Of a DNA stretch of 50,246 bases, positions 1 through 7,406 are shown piece by piece. The stretch's first letter is position 1, and each line of letters opens with the position of its first letter. The position numbers and the translations under genes were made by a program. The DNA is from an uncultured Lachnospiraceae bacterium. Its GTDB lineage: Bacteria; Bacillota; Clostridia; Lachnospirales; Lachnospiraceae. The notes below the pieces were generated by a model. That model made no database searches and was not told the DNA's origin. It saw only the letters and a program-made list of their open reading frames with translations. The stretch lies in NCBI GenBank assembly GCA_910588285.1, contig CAJUQB010000023.1, forward strand, positions 1-50,246, written 5' to 3'.

Positions 1-1170
1 GCACTGCTGATCGTAAGACCGGTGTTTTCCTTAGGACTTCGGCAGTATGTGCGGGAGTACAGTCTGATTTACCTGGTGGCGCAAAAGGTCTGGCGCTGCT
101 TTCGCAGAAAGTGGAGCGCATTGCGGTATGAGATCCGCCATATTGATTTCAGCACAAAAAGCATGAGAACGATCCGCAAGGTGGTGATTTTGAATTTCGT
201 GGCGCTGGCTGTCATTTCCTGTCTGTGGGTGATAGGGATTCCTGTGCTGGTCCTTTATTCCGGGGCGCTGTTTTTCTTCCTCAAGCGGCAGTATGACCTG
301 GCCCGGGAGGATTACCGGAAGCTTCTGTCCACAGCCTTACGGATGGCGGAGGGAGATCTGAATGCCATTGGGGCGTCCGAGGATTGGGGAATGTTTGAGC
401 CTGTCAAGGGCGAGCTGGAGAAGATCCGCGTGGGCTTCGGCAAGGCGGTGGAGGAGGAGGTGAAGAGCCAGCGTATGAAAACAGAGTTGATCAGCAATGT
501 GTCCCATGATCTGAAAACGCCCCTGACAGCCATCACCACCTATGTGGAGCTTCTGAAAAATCCGGAGATTACGCCGGAGGAGCGGGCCTCCTATATTGAC
601 ACCCTGGAGCGGAAGGCCCTGCGTCTGAAGGTGCTGATCGAGGATCTCTTTGAGGTCAGCAAGGCCACCAGCAACAACATCAAGCTGGAGCTGATGGAGG
701 TGGATGTGGTGAATCTCTTAAAGCAGGTCAGCGTGGAGCATACGGACAAATTCGAGGCAAGGGGCCTGGAGCTTCGATGGCAGCTTCCGGAGAAGGCAGT
801 CTGTACTCTGGACAGCCAGAAGACCTACCGGATATTTGAAAATCTGTTTGTGAATATCGAAAAATATGCCATGGAGAACAGCCGTGTCTACGTGGAGGTA
901 TGCCAGGAGACGGAGGGAGAGAATGCTTCCCTCGGGCAGCCCGACAGGCGGAGCAAAAAGACCAGGATCGTATTGAAGAATATGTCCGAGGCGGAGCTGA
1001 ATGTATGCCCCCAGGAGCTGACGGAGCGGTTTGTCCGGGGAGACGCTTCCCGCAATACGGAGGGCTCAGGACTGGGGCTTGCCATTGTGCAAAGCTTTGT
1101 GGAGGCCCAGGGCGGACGCTTTTGGATTGAGGTGGACGGAGATCTGTTTAAGGCATTGATTGAGCTTTAG
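1..1170 (+). CDS. Sensor histidine kinase, 5' end outside window
   Basis: C-terminal 389 codons of a membrane sensor kinase; the frame is open from the first base, so the true start lies outside the window. Hydrophobic segments near nt 180-290 are two closely spaced membrane helices, followed by a HAMP-like linker. The H-box is S-H-D-L-K-T-P with the phospho-acceptor His at nt 505-507. An N-box-like N-x-x-K-Y and a clear G2 box (GSGLGLAIV, about nt 1063-1090) show an HATPase_c ATP-binding domain. The protein would autophosphorylate and pass phosphate to a response regulator, probably encoded just upstream. The architecture resembles Firmicute VanS/PhoR-like kinases; the signal cannot be read from this part. 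A terminator follows directly. Confidence 0.9.
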   Translation, partial: ALLIVRPVFSLGLRQYVREYSLIYLVAQKVWRCFRRKWSALRYEIRHIDFSTKSMRTIRKVVILNFVALAVISCLWVIGIPVLVLYSGALFFFLKRQYDLAREDYRKLLSTALRMAEGDLNAIGASEDWGMFEPVKGELEKIRVGFGKAVEEEVKSQRMKTELISNVSHDLKTPLTAITTYVELLKNPEITPEERASYIDTLERKALRLKVLIEDLFEVSKATSNNIKLELMEVDVVNLLKQVSVEHTDKFEARGLELRWQLPEKAVCTLDSQKTYRIFENLFVNIEKYAMENSRVYVEVCQETEGENASLGQPDRRSKKTRIVLKNMSEAELNVCPQELTERFVRGDASRNTEGSGLGLAIVQSFVEAQGGRFWIEVDGDLFKALIEL

Positions 1171-1177
1171 AAAAAGG

Positions 1178-1203
1178 TTCAGCCCTTTGGGGCTGGATTT
1201 TTT
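1178..1203 (+). terminator. Rho-independent terminator after the histidine kinase
   Basis: Arms TTCAGCCC and GGGCTGGA (8 bp with one G-T pair), loop TTTG, followed by six T. It starts eight bases after the kinase stop codon. Confidence 0.88.
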
Positions 1204-1302
1204 CGCGGAAAGGGGGGGTTCACGATTGAGTTTATGGTGAGAATATGGTATATTCTATTTATTCTAAGATGTATGAGGTACAGAGAGCATCAGGAGGTAT
1301 GC

Positions 1303-2519
1303 ATGGGTATTTATTTGAATCCTGGCAATGAGAATTTTTGCAGTGCAGTAAGCTCACGAATTTATGTAGATAAAACAGCATTATTGGAGTACACAAATTC
1401 AGTGATTGGGACAGAGCAACGATATATTTGTGTAAGCAGGCCCAGAAGGTTTGGAAAGTCTATGGCAGCAGATATGGTGCGCCTATTATGGCAGGGATTG
1501 TGATTCAACGGCATTGTTTTCCGGCTATCAGATTGCCAAAAGCCATGGATATGCAGATCACATCAACCATTATGATGTATTGAAACTGGATATCACAACC
1601 TTTCGGCGTGATAATGAAGAAGCAGGAGAATTATTGAAGCGTCTGAATCGGGAAGTGATATCTGAACTGCGGGAAATGTATGGCAATGCTTTGCAGGAGG
1701 GGGAGAATTATTTGCCATCCGCGCTAGCAGATATCAATAACAGGACAGGAGATTCCTTTATCATTATTATAGATGAATGGGATTCTGCCAATTAAAAAAT
1801 ACAACAGTGAGTCAGCGCTGAATAATTTTGACGAATTTACCATGACAAATCCGGCGATGCTGTCCGAATATGTGGGGTTTACAGAGAAAGAGGTTCAATC
1901 TTTATGTAGGACATATCATATGAACTTTGAAGAAGCAGCCAGATGGTATGATGGATATTCTTTTCGCACCATCCAGCATATTTACAGTCCCAATTCCGTG
2001 GTGAAATCCATGCTCCGTGGGGAATACAGTAATTACTGGACCAGTACGGTAGCATATGAATCCCTGCGGAGCTATATCGTTATGAATTTCGACGGCTTGA
2101 AGGATGCCATTGTGCAGATGCTGACAGGCGAAAGATGTAAGGTAGATATTGCTACTTTTGAAAATGATCTGACAAGCTTTGAGTGTCGGGACGATGTATT
2201 GACAATTCTGATTCATTTGGGATATTTAGCTTATGACTACGGCAAAAAGGAAGCCTATGTGCCCAACGAGGAGATGATGGAGGCGTTCTGCCGGGCAATA
2301 AAGGGAACAGGGTGGACATCGGTGATTGAAGCCGTGAATTGCACTGGCATACTATAACGCTGTGAATGAATATACATTGGTTCGTGAGATGCCGGCAGGG
2401 AAAGGATTTGCAGATATTATTTTTCTTCCGAGAAAATATTCTACGAAGCCAGCTATGGTAGTAGAATTGAAATGAAAGTGCATACATGTACGATTGAGAA
2501 ATATATAAGCAGGGAGTAA
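1303..2519 (+). pseudogene. Broken AAA-ATPase / PD-(D/E)XK nuclease-like gene (DUF1703 type)
   Basis: Remnant of an AAA-ATPase-like/DUF1703 protein, a family of about 530-580 residues common in multiple copies in gut Clostridia. It opens well (AGGAGG, ATG at 1303, MGIYLNPGN) and keeps the Walker A-like R-P-R-R-F-G-K-S near nt 1440-1461. A frameshift near 1475 moves the reading to frame 2, which runs to the Walker B-like I-I-I-I-D-E-W-D and stops at 1795. Homology resumes in frame 3 at K-Y-N-S-E-S-A-L with the intervening block missing. Another lesion near 2340 returns it to frame 1 (A-L-A-Y-Y-N-A-V to V-V-E-L-K, stop 2475). The family's C-terminal H-T-C-T-I-E-K signature reappears in frame 3 and ends at 2519. 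At least four lesions make a functional product very unlikely. Confidence 0.85.
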
Positions 2520-2555
2520 AACAGGGAAGCAGGGGGAACTGTGGGGATCAGATGC

Positions 2556-2753
2556 CTATCTGTAAAGGATAAGCCCGGCAAGGCCGCTGATCAGCATGAC
2601 CAGAATGGGATTGATTTTCCATTTTCGCAGGAGGAACAGCATCCATAGAAATACCAGGAGCGCAGTTCCATTCAGGGACGAAATATGCAGCTGGGGTTTC
2701 GCCTCCCCATACAATGCCAGCAGTAAAATGGCGGATGCAGCCCAGGGTTGCTG
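2556..2753 (-). pseudogene. C-terminal remnant of a probable chromate transporter (ChrA-like)
   Basis: On the minus strand an open stretch of 65 codons ends at a TAG (2556-2558). It reads two hydrophobic helices separated by a short basic loop R-K-W-K-I-N-P and ends G-L-A-G-L-I-L-Y-R. This is the pattern I recall for the C-terminus of CHR-family chromate transporters. The upstream in-frame codon is a stop, and no start or N-terminal part exists, so only the tail survives. It abuts the LysR remnant on the opposite strand, consistent with a former divergent regulator/transporter pair collapsed by deletion. The family call is tentative: another small-helix membrane protein is possible. Confidence 0.5.
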
Positions 2754-2767
2754 CTAGAGCGTGCTTG

Positions 2768-3514
2768 AAAATTCATTCCCGCCATCTGCACGCCCCACTT
2801 TGCGGTATATTCGGACCAAATTCAGGTTACATAGTTTCCCATGCAGTCGCCGAGCTGGAAAAACAGGCGGGAACAGCGCTTTTTGAACGCTTGCCCAGAG
2901 GGGTTGCCTTAATGCGCTGCGGCGCCTCGCTCCTGGAGGAATCCCGCAGCATTCTGACTGCGTGCAGAAGCCTGGACAGAAGGATCCCCCATTTGGAGGA
3001 GGATACGCCTGTCAATATTGTGTCAAGCATTACCATTGCCTCCTTCCTGCTTCCAGAAATACTGAAGGAGCTGCACACATCCTTCCCCAATATCCGGGTT
3101 TCCGTGCAGGTGGCCAGTGCAAATGCTGCCATTGATATCCTGCGCCGGGGAAAGGCTGACGCCGGATCAATTATGCGGCTGCCCATTGCTGCTTCGCGAA
3201 CAGGGAAGCGCAATCCGCGATACGCTGGACCATATGCTTGCACTTGCAACCAGAAGGCAGAGCCTGTGTGGGAAAGCGTGAACTCACTTGCCCTTATTAA
3301 GGCTGCTGAGGCAGGGCTGGGCATTACAATTTTGCCGGAAAAGCTATTGTCGGATTCCCTGCTTCTGAAAAAGCTGCGTTATATTCACTTAGAAGATATG
3401 AAAATGGAAAATCAAATGCTGGCGTTATTCCACAGGGATAAATACATTACGAAACCATTTCAGATTCTGATAGACCGGCTGAACAGTACACGTGAATTGA
3501 AAAATCTAAAATAA
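2768..3514 (+). pseudogene. Degraded LysR-family regulator
   Basis: The reading from 2768 recovers the start of a LysR helix-turn-helix (R-H-L-H), loses the middle of the HTH, then continues normally with S-H-A-V-A-E-L-E-K and T-A-L-F-E-R. The effector domain begins (V-N-I-V-S-S-I-T-I-A-S-F-L-L-P) but the stretch around 3170-3290 no longer resembles the family, while the end (A-G-L-G-I-T-I-L-P-E-K) does. About 248 residues remain of the usual 290-300. There is no start codon with a ribosome binding site; an ATG at 2714 lies inside the transporter remnant on the other strand. I read it as inactive. Confidence 0.75.
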
Positions 3515-3534
3515 ATTTCTGATTTTGTGTATAA

Positions 3535-3569
3535 AAAATGCAACATTCCTTATAAGAATGTTGCATTTT
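3535..3569. repeat. Inverted repeat: recombinase core-site candidate or bidirectional terminator
   Basis: Perfect 14-bp arms AAAATGCAACATTC and GAATGTTGCATTTT around the 7-bp spacer CTTATAA. The inner part (3539-3564) recurs upstream of the recombinase gene at 4370-4395, which favours a tyrosine recombinase core site (arms of about 10 bp with a 6-8 bp spacer are typical). Its position between convergent genes and the flanking A/T tracts also fit a bidirectional terminator; it may be both. Confidence 0.65.
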
Positions 3570-3657
3570 CAACTTTACACATAATTTATCGGACTATTTT
3601 TGAAATACTTTAGGGCATTTCGAAAAAAATTTTAGCTTTGATAACTCGTTTTATAAA

Positions 3658-3731
3658 ATTCATTCAATAAAATTTATTCAATAAAATTTATTCTATAAAA
3701 TTCATTCCCATAAAGTTCATTTCCATAAAAA
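3658..3731. repeat. Tandem 14-16 bp repeats over the recombinase 3' end
   Basis: Five adjacent units: ATTCATTCAATAAA, ATTTATTCAATAAA, ATTTATTCTATAAA, then two 16-bp variants ATTCATTCCCATAAAG and TTCATTTCCATAAAAA. The recombinase stop codon lies inside the third unit, and the C-terminal residues F-M-E-M-N-F-M-G-M-N-F are encoded by the variant units. Fourteen is not a multiple of three, so a change in copy number would change the C-terminus. Confidence 0.7.
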
Positions 3732-4287
3732 TAGAGTCGCGTTCGTCCTGATTGATGCCCAGATATTTTTTCGTTACCGCGTAGGAGGAGTGGTTGTATA
3801 TGTCCATCAAAAGCGCTGGAGGCGTTCCCTGTTTCCAGGCATAGTAGCCAAAGGTCTTGCGGAGGGAATGGCAGCTGATATTGCCGGAGTGGACAGATGC
3901 GGCAGCAGCCCTTTTGACGATGCGGAAGGCCTGGGAACGGCTTAAGGGAGTTTTGACGCTTGTAGACCTGGTAAAGAGGTAGTCCGCCGGCTGGGGGCGC
4001 CGCTTCTGGGCAAGTCCCCGTAGGGCCTCGACAACATGCATATTCAGAGCAATGGTATTTTTCTTTCCGGTCTTTTTTTCAAACAGGCACAGATGCCTGC
4101 GAAATTCCTGATTCTCAAAATCGTAAACCATATTCCAGGTGAGCCGGAGCACATCGCCGATGCGCAGGGCTGTATGCAGCCCCAGCACCACCATGGCGTA
4201 ATTCCTGGGATTGGGAGCGGTTTTTCGGTAATATTCCATAAAATTTTTCAGTTCCTCTTTGTCTCGTATTGGCTGAGTTGTACTCAT
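3688..4287 (-). CDS. Short tyrosine recombinase (FimB/FimE size)
   Basis: A 199-residue site-specific tyrosine recombinase, catalytic domain only. All catalytic positions are visible: Arg in T-A-L-R-I-G-D-V-L, a beta-hairpin Lys in K-K-T-G-K-K-N, H-S-L-R for the His/second Arg pair, His in Y-N-H-S-S, and the nucleophile in K-K-Y-L-G. I start it at 4287 because AAGGAGG lies 9 bases upstream on the minus strand; a longer frame to 4377 lacks such a site. E. coli FimB and FimE, which invert a promoter, are the same size and also lack an arm-binding domain. A minus-strand TATAAT at 4357-4362 is a likely -10. The gene sits between two copies of a related core-site-like repeat and upstream of csrA-fliC. 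It may invert or excise DNA; the target is inferred only. Confidence 0.88.
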   Translation of the reverse strand: MSTTQPIRDKEELKNFMEYYRKTAPNPRNYAMVVLGLHTALRIGDVLRLTWNMVYDFENQEFRRHLCLFEKKTGKKNTIALNMHVVEALRGLAQKRRPQPADYLFTRSTSVKTPLSRSQAFRIVKRAAAASVHSGNISCHSLRKTFGYYAWKQGTPPALLMDIYNHSSYAVTKKYLGINQDERDSIFMEMNFMGMNFIE

Positions 4288-4369
4288 ACTTGATATCCTC
4301 CTTGATTTCTGTTCTTCCTTCATAGGCAGAGTGGCCGGTTTTTTATATACCATCCCATTATAAAGGAAA

Positions 4370-4426
4370 TGCAACATTATTATAAGAAAAGTTGCTTATA
4401 AGAAAGGCTGCTTATAAGAAAAGCTG
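4370..4426. repeat. Second core-site-like repeat plus three iterated half-sites
   Basis: TGCAACATT, then TTATAAGAAAAGTTGC, ends at 4395 and matches the site at 3539-3564 in the first nine bases, in TTATAAGAA and in GTTGC. Three 16-bp units follow one another: 4379-4394 (ATTATAAGAAAAGTTG), 4395-4410 (CTTATAAGAAAGGCTG) and 4411-4426 (CTTATAAGAAAAGCTG). Each resembles the spacer plus right half of the first site. They overlap the promoter region of the recombinase, so binding could also control its expression. Confidence 0.7.
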
Positions 4427-4486
4427 CCTGTCAGAGAGGGAGCAGACCTCACCGGGAGGCGAATGGGGAAACAAGGAGGTTACAAG

Positions 4487-4786
4487 ATGCTGAAACTGAC
4501 CGTAAAGCCGGGAGAATATCTGTTGATCGGAGAGGAGATCAAGCTGGTATTTGCAGGGGGGAGCGCCAACAACCTGCGGATTCTGGTGGATGCGCCAAAG
4601 AGTATGCATGTGGCCAGGAGCGCTTCCCTGGAAAAGCATGGGCTGGCGCCGGAGCCGGGAAACCGGGTGACCCATTACCGTGACCGGGAGATTTCAACCG
4701 AGGCCCAGGAGAAGATCCGGGCTATCCTGATGGAGGAGCGGAAAAAGGAAAGGAGGCAGAAACGGGCAGCAGCCGTAAAGGGATAG
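4487..4786 (+). CDS. csrA: CsrA-like RNA-binding protein, divergent and extended
   Basis: A 99-residue protein; I start it at 4487 because AAGGAGG lies 7 bases upstream. Residues 1-45 follow the CsrA beta-strand pattern (M-L-K-L-T, P-G-E-Y-L-L-I-G-E-E-I, L-R-I-L-V-D-A-P-K, ending at Arg44). CsrA homodimers bind ANGGA motifs in mRNA leaders and, in Bacillus, repress flagellin translation unless FliW captures CsrA. Arg44, one of the two main RNA-contacting residues of the family, is kept; position 6, usually Arg, is Val. A basic tail of about 40 residues is longer than usual (family 60-75). It sits 81 bases upstream of flagellin, whose leader carries GGA hairpins. No fliW is in the window. It could be a CsrA relative with altered RNA preference. 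Confidence 0.75.
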   Translation: MLKLTVKPGEYLLIGEEIKLVFAGGSANNLRILVDAPKSMHVARSASLEKHGLAPEPGNRVTHYRDREISTEAQEKIRAILMEERKKERRQKRAAAVKG

Positions 4787-4860
4787 AAATGTCAGGGATC
4801 TGACATTTTTATAAAACAAAATCATGCAAAAGGATTTGCAGAAGCCAAAAACAAGGAGGA
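4787..4860 (+). promoter_or_regulatory. Flagellin leader with three candidate CsrA sites
   Basis: Hairpin 1: AAATGTCAG (4787-4795), loop GGAT, CTGACATTT (4800-4808). Hairpin 2: TGCAAA (4825-4830), loop AGGA, TTTGCA (4835-4840). The third GGA is in the ribosome binding site ACAAGGAGGA (4851-4860), 7 bases before the flagellin ATG. GGA exposed in a short loop plus a site over the Shine-Dalgarno is the arrangement known for CsrA repression of Bacillus hag. Hairpin 1 could alternatively be a weak terminator for csrA, as it is followed by only a few T. Confidence 0.6.
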
Positions 4861-4867
4861 AACGATT

Positions 4868-6715
4868 ATGGCAATGGTAGTACAACACAATTTAACAGCA
4901 ATGAATTCCAATCGGATGCTTGGGGTGACCACAAGCGCACAGGCAAAATCATCGGAGAAATTATCTTCCGGTTATAAGATCAACCGGGCAGCGGACGATG
5001 CAGCAGGCCTGACTATTTCCGAAAAGATGAGGAAGCAGATCAGAGGACTGGACAGAGCGTCCACCAATGCCCAGGATGGCGTATCGGCAGTACAGACGGC
5101 AGAGGGAGCCTTGACAGAGGTACATTCCATGCTGCAGCGTATGAATGAGCTGGCAGTTCAGGCAGCCAACGGCACGAACAGCGAATCGGACCGCAACGCA
5201 ATCCAGGCTGAGATTGATCAGCTGACAACAGAGATCGACCGTGTAGCAGAGACTACGAAATTCAATGAGATTTATCTGCTGAAGGGGAATGCATCCGGAT
5301 CCTCTTCCAATGCAAAGGTAGCGGCCCATGATGCCGGTTTGGCAGGAAAGCTGATCTCTAAGGGAGATGGGACAACAATCTTTAAGCTGGATGATGCATT
5401 GGAGGATGGCAGTAAGATAAAAATAGCAGGGAAAGAATATACCATCGGGAATGCAAAGAGAAAGGATGCTGACTTTACAAACATTGCGGATGCGAAGACA
5501 GCTTTAACAGCCGTCCAGGGCAACAGTGCAACTGTGGATGGGAAGACAACCACATTGGTGGATAAGGTCACTGTTGCGAATGCCACAAATGCAACGGCCA
5601 TTGGAGCGTGGAAAAACAACGATACATTTGTTGATGCGGAGGGAACCACCTGGAAAATAGCCGGGACTACAAATGAAGCGAATAAGGAAGTTGCAATTGC
5701 TGATTTAGGGAAGTATTTAAAAGCCGGTGCAACCGTAACGATGATAAATGGGGCGGCTGTATCTCTGGAGGTTGTGGAAGAGCTTGGAGAAGGAGAGCTG
5801 TCTACCAAGGATACAGCTGGGCTTACAGCGCTGCAGAATTCTTTGGGAGAAGGAGATACCATTACAGTTAATGGGAAAACCCAGACTGTATATGATGAAA
5901 CTGCTACACCAAATGCAGCAGGCGTGGATTCCTTTCAAGATGTATCAGAAACGATCCGGAAGCTTGAAATTGATGGAACAAATGCAGTTACCATTAATGG
6001 AAAGACATATCTTGTTGCATTGGAGACAGATCTGGAGGCTGCGGCGCCGAAGGCTACCAGAGAAGACATTATTGACATGATTCAGGAGGGCGACCGAGTA
6101 GAGATTACCGGCGGTGCGGTTAATTATGTATATGATGTGGATGAGGCTCCGGAAGATACCATTACAAAGGATGAGGCTTACCGTATGATCAAGGAGGAGC
6201 TGGCCAAAGCAAGCTCCATTGGCGCTGATGAAGGAAAAGAGGCTTCTGTTTCAAACAATGGGGACGGTTCTTTTACCATTACACATGGAGAGGTAGAGGT
6301 AAAGGATGCACTTTCCTTCTCCCTTCACGTAGGCGCAGATGCAGATATGACAAACAAGATTACGGTTGATATTGAGGCCATGAGTTCGGCAGGATTGGGC
6401 GTAAAAGACCTGGAGGTATTTGACGAGAGCGGGACAGCAGGCACGTATGCGATTGACGCGATTGCAGATGCCATCGCCAAAGTATCTGCACAGCGTTCTG
6501 CCCTGGGCGCAGTCCAGAATCGTCTGGAGCATACCATCGCCAACCTGGATAATGTAGTGGAGAATACAACGGCTGCAGAGTCCAGAATCCGTGATACCGA
6601 TATGGCGGAGGAGATGGTTGAGTACAGCAAGAACAATATCCTGGCGCAGGCCGGACAGTCCATGCTGGCACAGGCAAACCAGTCTACTCAGGGCGTATTG
6701 TCCTTACTGCAATAA
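4868..6715 (+). CDS. fliC: Flagellin
   Basis: The 615-residue filament subunit. The N-terminal D0/D1 region is strongly conserved (start M-V-V-Q-H-N-L-T-A-M-N-S-N-R, then S-S-E-K-L-S-S-G-Y-K-I-N-R-A-A-D-D-A-A-G-L, and Q-R-M-N-E-L-A-V-Q-A-A-N-G-T). The C-terminal D1/D0 region is also typical (R-I-R-D-T-D-M-A-E-E-M, ending N-Q-S-T-Q-G-V-L-S-L-L-Q). Residues of roughly 145-515 form a long variable Thr/Ala/Asp-rich surface region, larger than in minimal 270-residue flagellins. The D1 segment that TLR5 contacts in other flagellins is recognisable. The protein would be exported by the flagellar type III apparatus; no other flagellar structural gene is in the window. I saw no convincing sigma-28 promoter; expression may be read through from csrA. 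Confidence 0.97.
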   Translation: MAMVVQHNLTAMNSNRMLGVTTSAQAKSSEKLSSGYKINRAADDAAGLTISEKMRKQIRGLDRASTNAQDGVSAVQTAEGALTEVHSMLQRMNELAVQAANGTNSESDRNAIQAEIDQLTTEIDRVAETTKFNEIYLLKGNASGSSSNAKVAAHDAGLAGKLISKGDGTTIFKLDDALEDGSKIKIAGKEYTIGNAKRKDADFTNIADAKTALTAVQGNSATVDGKTTTLVDKVTVANATNATAIGAWKNNDTFVDAEGTTWKIAGTTNEANKEVAIADLGKYLKAGATVTMINGAAVSLEVVEELGEGELSTKDTAGLTALQNSLGEGDTITVNGKTQTVYDETATPNAAGVDSFQDVSETIRKLEIDGTNAVTINGKTYLVALETDLEAAAPKATREDIIDMIQEGDRVEITGGAVNYVYDVDEAPEDTITKDEAYRMIKEELAKASSIGADEGKEASVSNNGDGSFTITHGEVEVKDALSFSLHVGADADMTNKITVDIEAMSSAGLGVKDLEVFDESGTAGTYAIDAIADAIAKVSAQRSALGAVQNRLEHTIANLDNVVENTTAAESRIRDTDMAEEMVEYSKNNILAQAGQSMLAQANQSTQGVLSLLQ

Positions 6716-6760
6716 GCGGCAATTGGGAAGGATTGTTATTTTTCAGTTATATTTCATGGG

Positions 6761-6798
6761 TCCGGAATGCGCACAGGCTGCGCATTTCGGATTCTTTT
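6761..6798 (+). terminator. Terminator after flagellin, made from a repeat-family hairpin
   Basis: Arms TCCGGAATGCGCA (6761-6773) and TGCGCATTTCGGA (6779-6791) with loop CAGGC, followed by TTCTTTTT. The bases before it (6746-6770) match the head of the intergenic repeat found complete at 7813-7959. Confidence 0.85.
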
Positions 6799-6804
6799 TA
6801 TTGG

Positions 6805-6833
6805 TTGCATATTGAGCACATGTATGCTATAAT
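6805..6833 (+). promoter_or_regulatory. Sigma-A type promoter for the coiled-coil protein gene
   Basis: TTGCAT, 17 bases, TATAAT, with TG one base before the -10 (extended -10). It lies 95 bases upstream of the ATG at 6928. Confidence 0.75.
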
Positions 6834-6839
6834 TTTTTC

Positions 6840-6875
6840 ATCTGATCGTTCTATCAGATCATTGACGTATCGTCA
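6840..6875. promoter_or_regulatory. Two small inverted repeats in the 5' leader
   Basis: ATCTGAT (6840-6846) pairs with ATCAGAT (6853-6859), and TGACG (6863-6867) with CGTCA (6871-6875). Both lie just downstream of the promoter and could be operators or 5' UTR hairpins. Function unknown. Confidence 0.4.
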
Positions 6876-6927
6876 TGTTTCCAATTCATATATCCATTGA
6901 TATTAATATGAAGAAAGGGGAGAGCAG

Positions 6928-7398
6928 ATGACAAAAGGGTGTTGTAAAATTGTAAAAAAATTGAGAGGGGATGGAGATATGTGTAAGGCATTGCTTGAAA
7001 TTATGGAGCCGGAGATTAATCAGATCGTAGAAGAGCGGGTAGAAAAGAAGGTAGAAGAAGTAAGGGAGGCTGTAACGGAAGAAGCAAAAAGGAAAGCGAA
7101 GAAAGAGGCAATGAGAGAAGCGAAGGAAGAGGCAATGAAAGAAGCGAAGGAAGCGGTAATGAAAGAAGCGAAGAAAGCGGTAATGAAAGAAGCAAAGAAG
7201 GAGGCAATGAAAGAAGCGAAGAAAGAAGCAATGAAGGAAGCGAAGAAAGAGGCAATAAGCATGGCGACTAAAATGCTGAAATCCGGGAAATTCACGGCAG
7301 AGGAGATCCTGGAATATATTCCATGGCTATCGGCAGAGGAGATTTTGCACATTGTATCTAATCTGCAGGCTGGCCCCCAGACAAAGAGGAACGGGTGA
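6928..7398 (+). CDS. Coiled-coil protein with 8-residue tandem repeats
   Basis: A 156-residue protein of unknown function. Residues 18-50 are an acidic helix, about residues 54-109 are seven near-identical octads of the type M-K-E-A-K-K-E-A, and the C-terminus (M-A-T-K-M-L-K-S-G-K-F-T-A-E-E-I-L-E-Y) is a small helical tail. That tail resembles the end of the Rpn/PD-(D/E)XK transposase-like proteins common in Lachnospiraceae, from which such stand-alone repeat proteins may derive; this is inference. AAAGGGGAG lies about 8 bases before the ATG at 6928; an internal ATG at 6979 is an alternative. It is preceded by its own promoter. No signal peptide or membrane segment. Confidence 0.7.
   Translation: MTKGCCKIVKKLRGDGDMCKALLEIMEPEINQIVEERVEKKVEEVREAVTEEAKRKAKKEAMREAKEEAMKEAKEAVMKEAKKAVMKEAKKEAMKEAKKEAMKEAKKEAISMATKMLKSGKFTAEEILEYIPWLSAEEILHIVSNLQAGPQTKRNG
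7087..7254 (+). repeat. Seven 24-bp tandem repeats inside the coiled-coil gene
   Basis: Units start at 7087, 7111, 7135, 7159, 7183, 7207 and 7231; each encodes eight residues of the form (K/M)-(R/K)-x-A-K-(K/E)-(E/A)-(A/V). The last three units encode the same octad. Because 24 is a multiple of three, copy number can change without breaking the frame. Confidence 0.9.
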
Positions 7399-7406
7399 GG
7401 AGGAGG

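Noticed and set aside
2714..2767. Start of the LysR gene at ATG 2714
   Set aside because: The first 18 codons lie in the transporter remnant on the opposite strand and show no LysR similarity.
4427..4867. Sigma-28 promoter for flagellin
   Set aside because: I looked for TAAA and GCCGATAA-like boxes at the right spacing and saw none that was convincing.
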